5,119 nucleotides of DNA from JBBDXI01 sp040902425. GTDB taxonomy: Bacteria; Planctomycetota; Phycisphaerae; Phycisphaerales; UBA1924. The stretch covers positions 1 to 5,119 of the forward strand of contig JBBDXI010000040.1 in the NCBI GenBank assembly GCA_040902425.1, in the 5' to 3' direction. Made by a program: the position numbers and the translations under genes. Numbering within the stretch: the stretch's first letter is position 1; each line of letters begins with the position of its first letter. The notes under the pieces are model-generated. The model had not been told where the DNA came from and made no database searches. It was given only the letters and a program-made list of their open reading frames with translations. Positions 1 through 5,119 of this stretch are shown one piece after another.

Positions 1-677
<677 letters not shown>

Positions 678-703
678 GGGGGAGAGGCTAGGCGCGGGCG
701 CAA

Positions 704-729
704 GAAAAGCCCCGCCGGGGGGCGGGGCT
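704..729 (-). terminator. Intrinsic terminator after the 611-residue secreted protein gene
   Basis: Arms AGCCCCGCC (708-716) and GGCGGGGCT (721-729) pair perfectly over 9 bp around a four-base loop. In the minus direction the stem is followed by TTTTCTTG, a usable U-tract. It lies 58 nt beyond the stop codon. The same stem sequence, with small changes, follows the two other related genes at 2911-2942 and 4993-5021. Confidence 0.8.
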
Positions 730-753
730 GAGAGGGGTGATCCAAGGCAGGTC

Positions 754-776
754 GGCACAGGCGGGGCGCCTGTGCC
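754..776. repeat. Perfect 3'-UTR palindrome, copy 1
   Basis: Arms GGCACAGGCG (754-763) and CGCCTGTGCC (767-776) form a perfect 10-bp stem with a three-base loop. It sits between the stop codon and the terminator of the 611-residue protein gene. Versions occur at the same relative place after the other two related genes (2958-2978 and 5047-5065). There is no T-run beside it, so it is not itself a classical terminator. It may be a dispersed REP-like element or an mRNA 3'-end stabiliser; that role is inferred. Confidence 0.75.
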
Positions 777-980
777 ACTGCCACTCTTACGGGCAGCCGG
801 CGGCGTACTTGGTGAGGAAGCAGCCGAAGTCGGCGACGTTGAGGACCGGGGGCTGGGTGGAGGCGTCGCAGTTGGCGTAGGGGTCGCCCGAGGCGTAGCG
901 GGTGAGGAAGCAGCCGAAGTCGGCGACGTTGAGGACCGGGGCCTGGGTGCTGTTGTCGCAGTTGGCGTAGCAGACGGCCG
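755..980. repeat. 226-bp identical block, copy 1 (dockerin module + stop + 3' palindrome)
   Basis: Position 755-980 matches 2958-3183 base for base (constant offset 2203). The block holds nearly all of the 3' palindrome, the TAA stop and the 64 C-terminal codons encoding both dockerin-like repeats. The first base outside on each side differs. In the next 60 coding bases beyond 980 I count seven mismatches, so identity falls sharply at the edge of the dockerin module. Within the block a 41-nt unit occurs twice (811-851 and 901-941), reflecting the two dockerin half-repeats. Confidence 0.93.
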
Positions 981-2622
981 GGCCGGGGCGGTGGAGGGAG
1001 AGGTGCCAGTGCTCGAGGTTGCCGATGTCGCCCGGGCCGCCGCAGTCCTTGACGCGGAGGCGCCAGACGCCGGCGCTGTTGAGGCCGGCGAAGGCGGCGA
1101 GGGAGACGTCGGGCTTCCAGTGGCCGCGGACGTTGGGGATGCCATTGGCCGGGGCGGGCGGCGAGCGGTAGAAGTTGGCGGCGGAGTCGATGACACGGTA
1201 GAGGTCGCCGGGCGCCGGTGAGGCGCCGAAGTTGTCGGCGTCGAAGGAGCCGCCGCTCTCGAAGGGGACGCGGTTGTAGAACTCGACCGAGGTGTTGGAG
1301 GGGACGTGGGTGAGGGTGAAGACGAGGTCGCCCTGCCACTGGTGGGTGATGAACATGGAGACGTCGGCGGCGGCGATGGTGAAGCTGTCGGCGACGGTGA
1401 TCTCGGCGATGCTCTCGGCGCCGCAGAAGGTGCCGTTCTGGCCGGTGGCGTCCTGGATGAAGATGGGCGATCCGAGGTAGGGGTACCCGGAGGGGCAGTT
1501 GGCGGAGCCGCAGGCTGAGCCGGCGCCGCGGTAGAGGCCGTTGGACGCCTGGCACGTGGCGGCGTTGACCAGGGCGCAGGTTCCGTCGAGCTGGCAGCAG
1601 GCGCCGGTGTCGGTGCAGTTGGCGTTGGGGCAGGTGGTGTTGTCGCCCTGGTAGATCTGGCCGGCGCCGGTGCACTGGATGCCGGGGAGGATCTGGCAGG
1701 TGCCGTCGGCGTTGCAGCAGGCGCCGGGCTGCGGGCAGGTGATGCTGCCGCAGGTGCTGGTGTGGCCCTGGTACACGCCGTTCAGGAGGGCGCACCCCTG
1801 ATCGTGGCTGGTGATGCAAGTGCCGTCGGGGAGGCAGCAGGCCGCCAGCGGGGGCGAGGACATGATGCGGAAGGCGGCGGTCCAGAGGTAGTCGGGGTTC
1901 TGGGCGGGGATGGAGTGTCCGGTTGAGCCGGGGCCGCTGGTGGGCGGAGTGGGGGTCTGGGGGTGGACGGTGATCGCGGTCGGGCGGTAGACGAGGAAGC
2001 CGCCCGTGGAGAAGTTGTTGGCGCGCCACATGTACGAGCCACTGGCGTCGCTCAGGAACAGGGGCGTGTTGGGGGGCGTCCAGTGGTCCGGGTCAAACTG
2101 GGCGTTGGCGAACCAGGCGAAGTTGGAGGTGCCGCCGGGGGCGACGGGGTCGCCGCCGTAGACGGTCAGGTAATAGTCGCCCTGCGCGAGGTTGATGGGC
2201 GAGGAGAGGATCATCCGGAAGTTGCCAGCGACGCCGCCGATGCGCGGGTCCTGGATGACCGGGGGCAACGGCACTGTGCCGGTGAAGAGCTGGTCCGCGG
2301 CCACGGGGGCGGGGTTGCCGGCGGCCCTGCTCCAGATGATGAACTTGACGTTCTGGATCTCCGATCCGCCGGGGATGAAGCCCTCAGCCTGGATTTCCCC
2401 GATCTGGGCGCCGCCGGCGCCGATGGTGAAGGGCTGGGCGGCCCATCGCTCCTCAAGACCGGCCCCGATGTTGCCAGCCGAGAAACCGACGAAAACGATC
2501 GTTCCGCCGTTGTTGAGGGTGTAAGTGCGGCCGGAGTTGAAGTACGTGACCTGCTGCCCGAGGGCGGGCGCGGCCGCGGCGGCGAGGCCGGCGGCCATCG
2601 TGAGACACAATGAGAGCTTCAT
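787..2622 (-). CDS. Secreted Cys-rich repeat / P-domain / dockerin-like protein (611 aa)
   Basis: I recognise the architecture but not a specific function. Residues 1-22 (MKLSLCLTMA...ALG) are a Sec-type signal peptide with a likely cut before QQ. Residues 23-255 form an extracellular-looking region rich in G, P, S and T that I cannot assign; it probably is a beta-sandwich. Three Cys-rich repeats of about 38 residues follow (about 260-298, 299-338, 339-377), each with (G)ACC..DGTC then C...G.YxG..S.C....C, so disulfides are likely. Residues 388-545 resemble the P-domain of proprotein convertases (DVSMFITHQWQGDLVFTL, then SAGVWRLRVKDCGG and GNLEHWHLSL), but no protease domain is present. Residues 551-611 are two dockerin-like repeats (NCDxSTQxPVLNVADFGCFLT) ending AAGCP, matching what is called a GC-type dockerin in planctomycetes. 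ATG at 2622 is supported by GGAGG eight bases upstream and by the signal peptide. It has its own terminator and a candidate promoter. Likely exported and anchored or assembled via the dockerin-like module (inference). Confidence 0.92.
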   Translation of the reverse strand: MKLSLCLTMAAGLAAAAAPALGQQVTYFNSGRTYTLNNGGTIVFVGFSAGNIGAGLEERWAAQPFTIGAGGAQIGEIQAEGFIPGGSEIQNVKFIIWSRAAGNPAPVAADQLFTGTVPLPPVIQDPRIGGVAGNFRMILSSPINLAQGDYYLTVYGGDPVAPGGTSNFAWFANAQFDPDHWTPPNTPLFLSDASGSYMWRANNFSTGGFLVYRPTAITVHPQTPTPPTSGPGSTGHSIPAQNPDYLWTAAFRIMSSPPLAACCLPDGTCITSHDQGCALLNGVYQGHTSTCGSITCPQPGACCNADGTCQILPGIQCTGAGQIYQGDNTTCPNANCTDTGACCQLDGTCALVNAATCQASNGLYRGAGSACGSANCPSGYPYLGSPIFIQDATGQNGTFCGAESIAEITVADSFTIAAADVSMFITHQWQGDLVFTLTHVPSNTSVEFYNRVPFESGGSFDADNFGASPAPGDLYRVIDSAANFYRSPPAPANGIPNVRGHWKPDVSLAAFAGLNSAGVWRLRVKDCGGPGDIGNLEHWHLSLHRPGPAVCYANCDNSTQAPVLNVADFGCFLTRYASGDPYANCDASTQPPVLNVADFGCFLTKYAAGCP

Positions 2623-2629
2623 CCGCTAT

Positions 2630-2637
2630 ACCTCCGC
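2630..2637 (-). promoter_or_regulatory. Ribosome binding site of the 611-residue protein gene
   Basis: GCGGAGGT on the minus strand is followed by seven bases and the ATG at 2622; GGAGG to ATG is eight bases. The paralogue at 4756 has the same GCGGAGGTAT at the same spacing, which fixes both starts. Confidence 0.85.
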
Positions 2638-2709
2638 TAAAAGGTGAGTGCGAAATGGGAACCTGGCCTCGCCGGCGTTCGGCGTCGGGCCGTTGCATTT
2701 GACGAAACG

Positions 2710-2763
2710 GGCTGGGCGTGCCAGCCGCGGACGCCTCCTTTGGGCTCCCGAACACCCCGGGAG
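2710..2763 (-). promoter_or_regulatory. Leader hairpins in the 5' UTR of the 611-residue protein gene
   Basis: Two stem-loops lie between the candidate promoter and the RBS: arms CTCCCG/CGGGAG at 2745-2750 and 2758-2763, and GGCTGG/CCAGCC at 2710-2715 and 2721-2726. The second, with flanking CCAA..GGAG and CAGCCCG, resembles a segment in the leader of the paralogue (4828-4845). No known riboswitch was recognised. The element may be structural RNA or only residual homology between duplicated leaders. Confidence 0.35.
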
Positions 2764-2792
2764 AAGGGACGCCGAACGGCGCGTGAAATACA

Positions 2793-2812
2793 CCGCGCGT
2801 TGTAACGCGCGG
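2793..2812. promoter_or_regulatory. Perfect inverted repeat over the -10 box, candidate operator
   Basis: Arms CCGCGCGTT (2793-2801) and AACGCGCGG (2804-2812) are perfect 9-bp reverse complements separated by GT. The candidate -10 hexamer (2799-2804) lies at its centre, so transcription would start within or just after the repeat and the whole palindrome would not be in the mRNA; this points to a DNA site. The second promoter carries the same core at 4878-4892. Confidence 0.55.
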
Positions 2813-2827
2813 CGGGGAATGCGTCAA
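2799..2827 (-). promoter_or_regulatory. Candidate sigma70-type promoter of the 611-residue protein gene
   Basis: In the minus direction TTGACG (2827-2822, five of six consensus) is followed by a 17-base spacer and TACAAC (2804-2799, four of six). The region is locally less GC-rich than its surroundings. The 5' UTR would be about 165-170 nt. The same arrangement, TTGACG-17-TAGAAA, precedes the paralogue, which strengthens both calls. Confidence 0.6.
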
Positions 2828-2910
2828 GAGATTTTGGGGGAGTTTGGGAGGGGTCGGCTCGGCGTTCGGGAGGGGTTCAGGTCAGCCAGGGGCGTGTTCA
2901 GGGGAAAGAA

Positions 2911-2942
2911 CAAGAAAAAAGCCCCGCCGCGGGGGCGGGGCT
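2911..2942 (-). terminator. Intrinsic terminator after the 588-residue secreted protein gene
   Basis: Arms AGCCCCGCC (2920-2928) and GGCGGGGCT (2934-2942) form a perfect 9-bp stem with a five-base loop. On the minus strand it is followed by TTTTTTCTTG, a strong U-tract, about 50 nt after the stop codon. It lies upstream of the next gene's candidate promoter and separates the two transcription units. Confidence 0.85.
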
Positions 2943-2957
2943 GGAGGGCTGAAAGGC

Positions 2958-2978
2958 GCACAGGCGGGGCGCCTGTGC
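2958..2978. repeat. Perfect 3'-UTR palindrome, copy 2
   Basis: Arms GCACAGGCG (2958-2966) and CGCCTGTGC (2970-2978) form a 9-bp stem with a three-base GGG loop. It is identical to copy 1 apart from the outermost pair, and lies between stop codon and terminator. Confidence 0.75.
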
Positions 2979-3183
2979 CACTGCCACTCTTACGGGCAGC
3001 CGGCGGCGTACTTGGTGAGGAAGCAGCCGAAGTCGGCGACGTTGAGGACCGGGGGCTGGGTGGAGGCGTCGCAGTTGGCGTAGGGGTCGCCCGAGGCGTA
3101 GCGGGTGAGGAAGCAGCCGAAGTCGGCGACGTTGAGGACCGGGGCCTGGGTGCTGTTGTCGCAGTTGGCGTAGCAGACGGCCG
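2958..3183. repeat. 226-bp identical block, copy 2 (dockerin module + stop + 3' palindrome)
   Basis: Base-for-base copy of 755-980 in the same orientation. It encodes the last 64 residues of the 588-residue protein, its TAA stop and the 3' palindrome. The internal 41-nt duplication is at 3014-3054 and 3104-3144. Complete synonymous-site identity contrasts with the diverged P-domain beside it. Confidence 0.93.
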
Positions 3184-4756
3184 CGCCGGGGCGGTGGAGG
3201 GAGAGCAGCCAGTATTCGAGGTTGCCGATGTCGGCGGGGCCGCCGCAGTCCTTGACGCGGAGGCGCCAAACGCCGGCGCTGTTGACGCCCGCGAACGCGG
3301 CGAGGGAGACGTCGGGCTTCCAGTGGCCGCGGGCGCCGGGGATGCCGCCGGCGGGGACGGGGGGCGTGCGGTAGAAGTTGGCGGCGGAGTCGATGACGCG
3401 GAAGAGGTCGGCGTTGTTGGGGGAGGCGCCGAAGTTGTTGGCGTCGTAGGAGCCGCCGCTCTGGAACGGGACGCGGTTGTAGAACTCCACCGAGGTGTTG
3501 GAGGGGACGTGGGTGAGGGTGAAGACGAGGTCGCCCTGCCACTCGTGGGTGATGAACATGGAGACGTCGACGGCGCCGACGGTGAAGCTGTCGGCGACGG
3601 TGATCTCGGCGATGGACTCGGGGCCGCAGAAGGTGCCGTTCTGGCCGGTGGCGTCCACGATGAAGACCGGGGCGCCGACGTAGGGGTAGGGTGTGGGGCA
3701 GTTGGCGGCGGCGCAGGTGGAGGCGGCGCCGCGGTAGAGGCCGTTGGAGCCCTGGCACGAGGCGGCGGTGACGACGGCGCAAACGCCGTCGAGCCCGCAG
3801 CAGGCGCCGGTGGCGGCGCAGTTGGCGCCCGCGCAGGTGGAGGAGTTGCCGTGGTAGACCTGGTCGGCGCCGGTGCAGAGCGAGGCGGCGACGACCTGGC
3901 AGGTGCCGTCGGCGTTACAGCAGGCGCCCGGCTGCGGGCAGGCGGCGGCGGCGCAGGTCACGCCGTCGCCGCGGAAGACGCCGCTGCCGGTGGCGCAGGC
4001 GGCGATGGTGAGCTGCTGGCAGGTCCCGTCGATGAAGCAGCAGGCGCCCGGGGCGGGGGCGGCGACGGTGCCGGTGAAGGTGAAGGCGGCATCCTGGGGC
4101 GCGGGCGGCTGGGAGCCGGCATCCTCGATGGCCTGCCAGGTCGCGCCGACGAGCTGGAGGCCGTTGGAGCCGGCCTTGTTGCGCTGACCGAGGATGGTGA
4201 CCAGCGGCTGCCACGGGCCCGAGACGATGGCGCCGGTGGGGGTGATGCCCCAGTCGAGCCAGTAGGTGCCGGGCGGGAGCGAGACGCCGACCGTCGCGTC
4301 CACCTGCATGATCGGACGGTTGGTGAGGCACCCGGCGCCGTGGCGGAAGATGGTGCTGAAGGAGGTCGAGGTCATCCGGTTGGTCGTCGTGTCCCCGAAG
4401 AGCACGGTCGATCCGGCCACGTTGGGGGGGCCATCCCAGATGCGGAGCGTGGCCCCGGCGATGGTGGAGGGGTTGAGGTGGCTCGCGCCCGTCTGGTATG
4501 TGAAGAGGCGGACGGAGGAGATCTGCCACCCCGGCGCGGCGGCTGGAACGGTGAAGTCGTCGGCGATGCGGAAGCTGTCGTTGTTGACGTTGGAGCCGAG
4601 GAGGTTGTTGCCGGTCTGCAGGGCGCTGCTGTTGTTGCCGACCGAGCACGTGGCCGGGCCGGTGATGAGGGGGCCGTTGTCGTACAGCTGGGCGAGGGCG
4701 GGCGCGGCCGCGAGGGCGAGGCCGGCGGCCGTGGATATGCGCAGTGAGAGCTTCAT
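2990..4756 (-). CDS. Secreted Cys-rich repeat / P-domain / dockerin-like protein (588 aa), paralogue of the gene at 787-2622
   Basis: Residues 1-22 (MKLSLRISTA...ALA) are a signal peptide, probably cut before QL. Residues 23-232 are a distinct N-terminal domain containing IADDFTVP (64-71), LRIWDGPP (104-111), GDTTTNR (121-127), RPIM (147-150) and PPGTYWLDWG (161-170). I recall this pattern from secreted planctomycete and Bacteroidota proteins of unknown function; it does not resemble the N-terminal part of the neighbour. Three Cys-rich repeats follow at about 237-275, 276-315 and 316-353, then a P-domain at about 364-522 (VSMFITHEWQGDL; AGVWRLRVKDCGG). Two dockerin-like repeats at 528-588 end in AAGCP. 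From the P-domain start to the dockerin module I count about 26 differences in 169 residues against the paralogue, and none in the dockerin module. No protease or other catalytic domain is seen. The ATG at 4756 is preferred over a TTG two codons upstream because GGAGG is eight bases away, as in the paralogue, and only two from the TTG. Confidence 0.92.
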   Translation of the reverse strand: MKLSLRISTAAGLALAAAPALAQLYDNGPLITGPATCSVGNNSSALQTGNNLLGSNVNNDSFRIADDFTVPAAAPGWQISSVRLFTYQTGASHLNPSTIAGATLRIWDGPPNVAGSTVLFGDTTTNRMTSTSFSTIFRHGAGCLTNRPIMQVDATVGVSLPPGTYWLDWGITPTGAIVSGPWQPLVTILGQRNKAGSNGLQLVGATWQAIEDAGSQPPAPQDAAFTFTGTVAAPAPGACCFIDGTCQQLTIAACATGSGVFRGDGVTCAAAACPQPGACCNADGTCQVVAASLCTGADQVYHGNSSTCAGANCAATGACCGLDGVCAVVTAASCQGSNGLYRGAASTCAAANCPTPYPYVGAPVFIVDATGQNGTFCGPESIAEITVADSFTVGAVDVSMFITHEWQGDLVFTLTHVPSNTSVEFYNRVPFQSGGSYDANNFGASPNNADLFRVIDSAANFYRTPPVPAGGIPGARGHWKPDVSLAAFAGVNSAGVWRLRVKDCGGPADIGNLEYWLLSLHRPGAAVCYANCDNSTQAPVLNVADFGCFLTRYASGDPYANCDASTQPPVLNVADFGCFLTKYAAGCP

Positions 4757-4763
4757 CAGCAAT

Positions 4764-4771
4764 ACCTCCGC
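4764..4771 (-). promoter_or_regulatory. Ribosome binding site of the 588-residue protein gene
   Basis: GCGGAGGT on the minus strand, with GGAGG eight bases before the ATG at 4756. It decides the start: the in-frame TTG at 4762 would leave only two bases of spacing. Confidence 0.85.
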
Positions 4772-4827
4772 TTGGGTGTTGATGCGAGGGCGGCGCCGTT
4801 GGCGTCGTCCGCTTGAAGATGCTCGCG

Positions 4828-4845
4828 GGCTGATCGTTGCCAGCC
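4828..4845 (-). promoter_or_regulatory. Leader hairpin in the 5' UTR of the 588-residue protein gene
   Basis: Arms GGCTG and CAGCC (4828-4832, 4841-4845) enclose an eight-base loop. Flanking CCAAGGAG upstream and CAGCCCG downstream match the leader of the paralogue around 2709-2740, although the rest of the two leaders differs. Function unknown. Confidence 0.3.
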
Positions 4846-4877
4846 GGGAACTCCTTGGCCTTTGAGGCGCTCCGCTT

Positions 4878-4892
4878 CGCGTTTCTAACGCG
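4878..4892. promoter_or_regulatory. Inverted repeat over the -10 box, candidate operator
   Basis: Arms CGCGTT (4878-4883) and AACGCG (4887-4892) are perfect reverse complements with a three-base centre. The candidate -10 box (4882-4887) lies in the middle. The core matches the longer palindrome at 2793-2812, where the centre is two bases instead of three. Confidence 0.5.
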
Positions 4893-4910
4893 CCGGAGGG
4901 CGCGCGTCAA
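4882..4910 (-). promoter_or_regulatory. Candidate sigma70-type promoter of the 588-residue protein gene
   Basis: TTGACG (4910-4905) is followed by a 17-base spacer and TAGAAA (4887-4882, four of six). Hexamers, spacing and palindromic context match the promoter at 2799-2827. The 5' UTR would be about 115-120 nt. Confidence 0.6.
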
Positions 4911-4992
4911 TGGACTTTCGGTGCCGTGGCAGATGAGGGCGGGTTCATGGCGGGCCGGGTTCGGCGGCGGTTCGCATGCGCCGGCTGTGGCG

Positions 4993-5021
4993 CAAAAGAA
5001 AGCCCCGCTTGCGGCGGGGCT
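4993..5021 (-). terminator. Intrinsic terminator of the gene entering at the window's right edge
   Basis: Arms AGCCCCGC (5001-5008) and GCGGGGCT (5014-5021) form a perfect 8-bp stem with a five-base loop, followed on the minus strand by TTCTTTTG. It is about 80 nt after the stop codon at 5103 and upstream of the promoter at 4882-4910. Confidence 0.8.
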
Positions 5022-5046
5022 GAGGGGTGACTCCGAGAGTACGGGT

Positions 5047-5065
5047 CACAGGCGGGACGCCTGTG
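5047..5065. repeat. 3'-UTR palindrome, copy 3
   Basis: Arms CACAGGCG (5047-5054) and CGCCTGTG (5058-5065) with a GGA loop. The stem matches copies 1 and 2; only the loop and outer bases differ. The sequence between it and the terminator (5021-5033) also resembles that at 729-743. Confidence 0.75.
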
Positions 5066-5076
5066 CCACGGGGAGT

Positions 5077-5095
5077 GTCGGCTCGGAGAGCCGAC
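5077..5095. repeat. Second 3'-UTR palindrome, unique to the third gene
   Basis: Arms GTCGGCTC (5077-5084) and GAGCCGAC (5088-5095) form a perfect 8-bp stem with a GGA loop, seven bases beyond the stop codon of the third gene in the minus direction. It is not present after the other two genes. It looks like another unit of a compound dispersed palindromic repeat. Confidence 0.65.
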
Positions 5096-5102
5096 CTACC
5101 CG

Positions 5103-5119
5103 TCAGGGGCAGCCGGCGG
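5103..5119 (-). CDS. C-terminal end of a third dockerin-terminated protein gene (partial)
   Basis: Only the last codons are in the window: in the minus direction GCC GGC TGC CCC TGA, reading AGCP-stop, preceded by a codon ending in CC. This matches the AAGCP ending of the two complete paralogues. The following palindrome and terminator also follow their plan. The stop is TGA and the proline codon CCC, unlike the CCG TAA of the other two, so this end is not part of the homogenised block. The upstream domains cannot be seen. Confidence 0.65.

Noticed and set aside
811..941. Possible CRISPR-like direct repeat (41 nt twice, 49 nt apart)
   Set aside because: It is in frame within the dockerin-like module and encodes its two half-repeats; there are only two copies and the interval is coding.
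2648..4747. Very long plus-strand open frame (699 codons) opposite the 588-residue gene
   Set aside because: Its translation is a low-complexity Gly/Ala/Glu/Val string, typical of the antisense frame of a high-GC gene, whereas the minus strand encodes a signal peptide and recognisable domains.
4757..4762. TTG start two codons upstream of the 588-residue protein
   Set aside because: It leaves two bases between GGAGG and the start; the ATG at 4756 has eight, as in the paralogue.

Overview
The window is very GC-rich. All recognisable genes lie on the minus strand, arranged head to tail. The best guess for the source is a planctomycete of the Phycisphaerae/Phycisphaerales type. Two large secreted proteins combine a signal peptide, Cys-rich 'GACC..DGTC' repeats, a P-domain and a C-terminal double dockerin-like module ending in GCP, a combination I associate with that group. 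This is recognition from memory, not a database result.

Layout from low to high coordinate: (1) 1-48 is an uninterrupted C homopolymer, probably a contig-end artefact. (2) 49-677 (minus) is a nearly complete rsmD, a 16S rRNA guanine-N2 methyltransferase; its reading frame runs into the homopolymer without a stop. (3) 704-786 holds a GC-rich intrinsic terminator and a perfect palindrome belonging to the next gene. (4) 787-2622 (minus) is a secreted 611-residue multidomain protein. (5) 2623-2989 is intergenic: the leader and promoter of that gene, then the terminator and palindrome of the next. (6) 2990-4756 (minus) is a second secreted protein of 588 residues, paralogous in its C-terminal two thirds but with an unrelated N-terminal domain. 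(7) 4757-5102 is intergenic with the same plan of leader, promoter, terminator and palindrome. (8) 5103-5119 is the last few codons of a third gene with the same AGCP ending.

The three C-terminally related genes look like separate transcription units rather than an operon. Both complete ones have the same Shine-Dalgarno at the same spacing. Both have a TTGACG-17-TAnAAn promoter whose -10 box sits inside an inverted repeat with a shared CGCGTT/AACGCG core. All three have a hairpin palindrome plus terminator after the stop. The parts of most interest are this shared promoter/operator arrangement, a 226-bp tract of perfect identity covering the dockerin module, stop codon and 3' palindrome of the two paralogues, and N-terminal domain swapping on a constant C-terminal chassis. 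The proteins are probably exported and attached or assembled outside the cytoplasm through the dockerin-like module; no enzymatic domain is visible in either.
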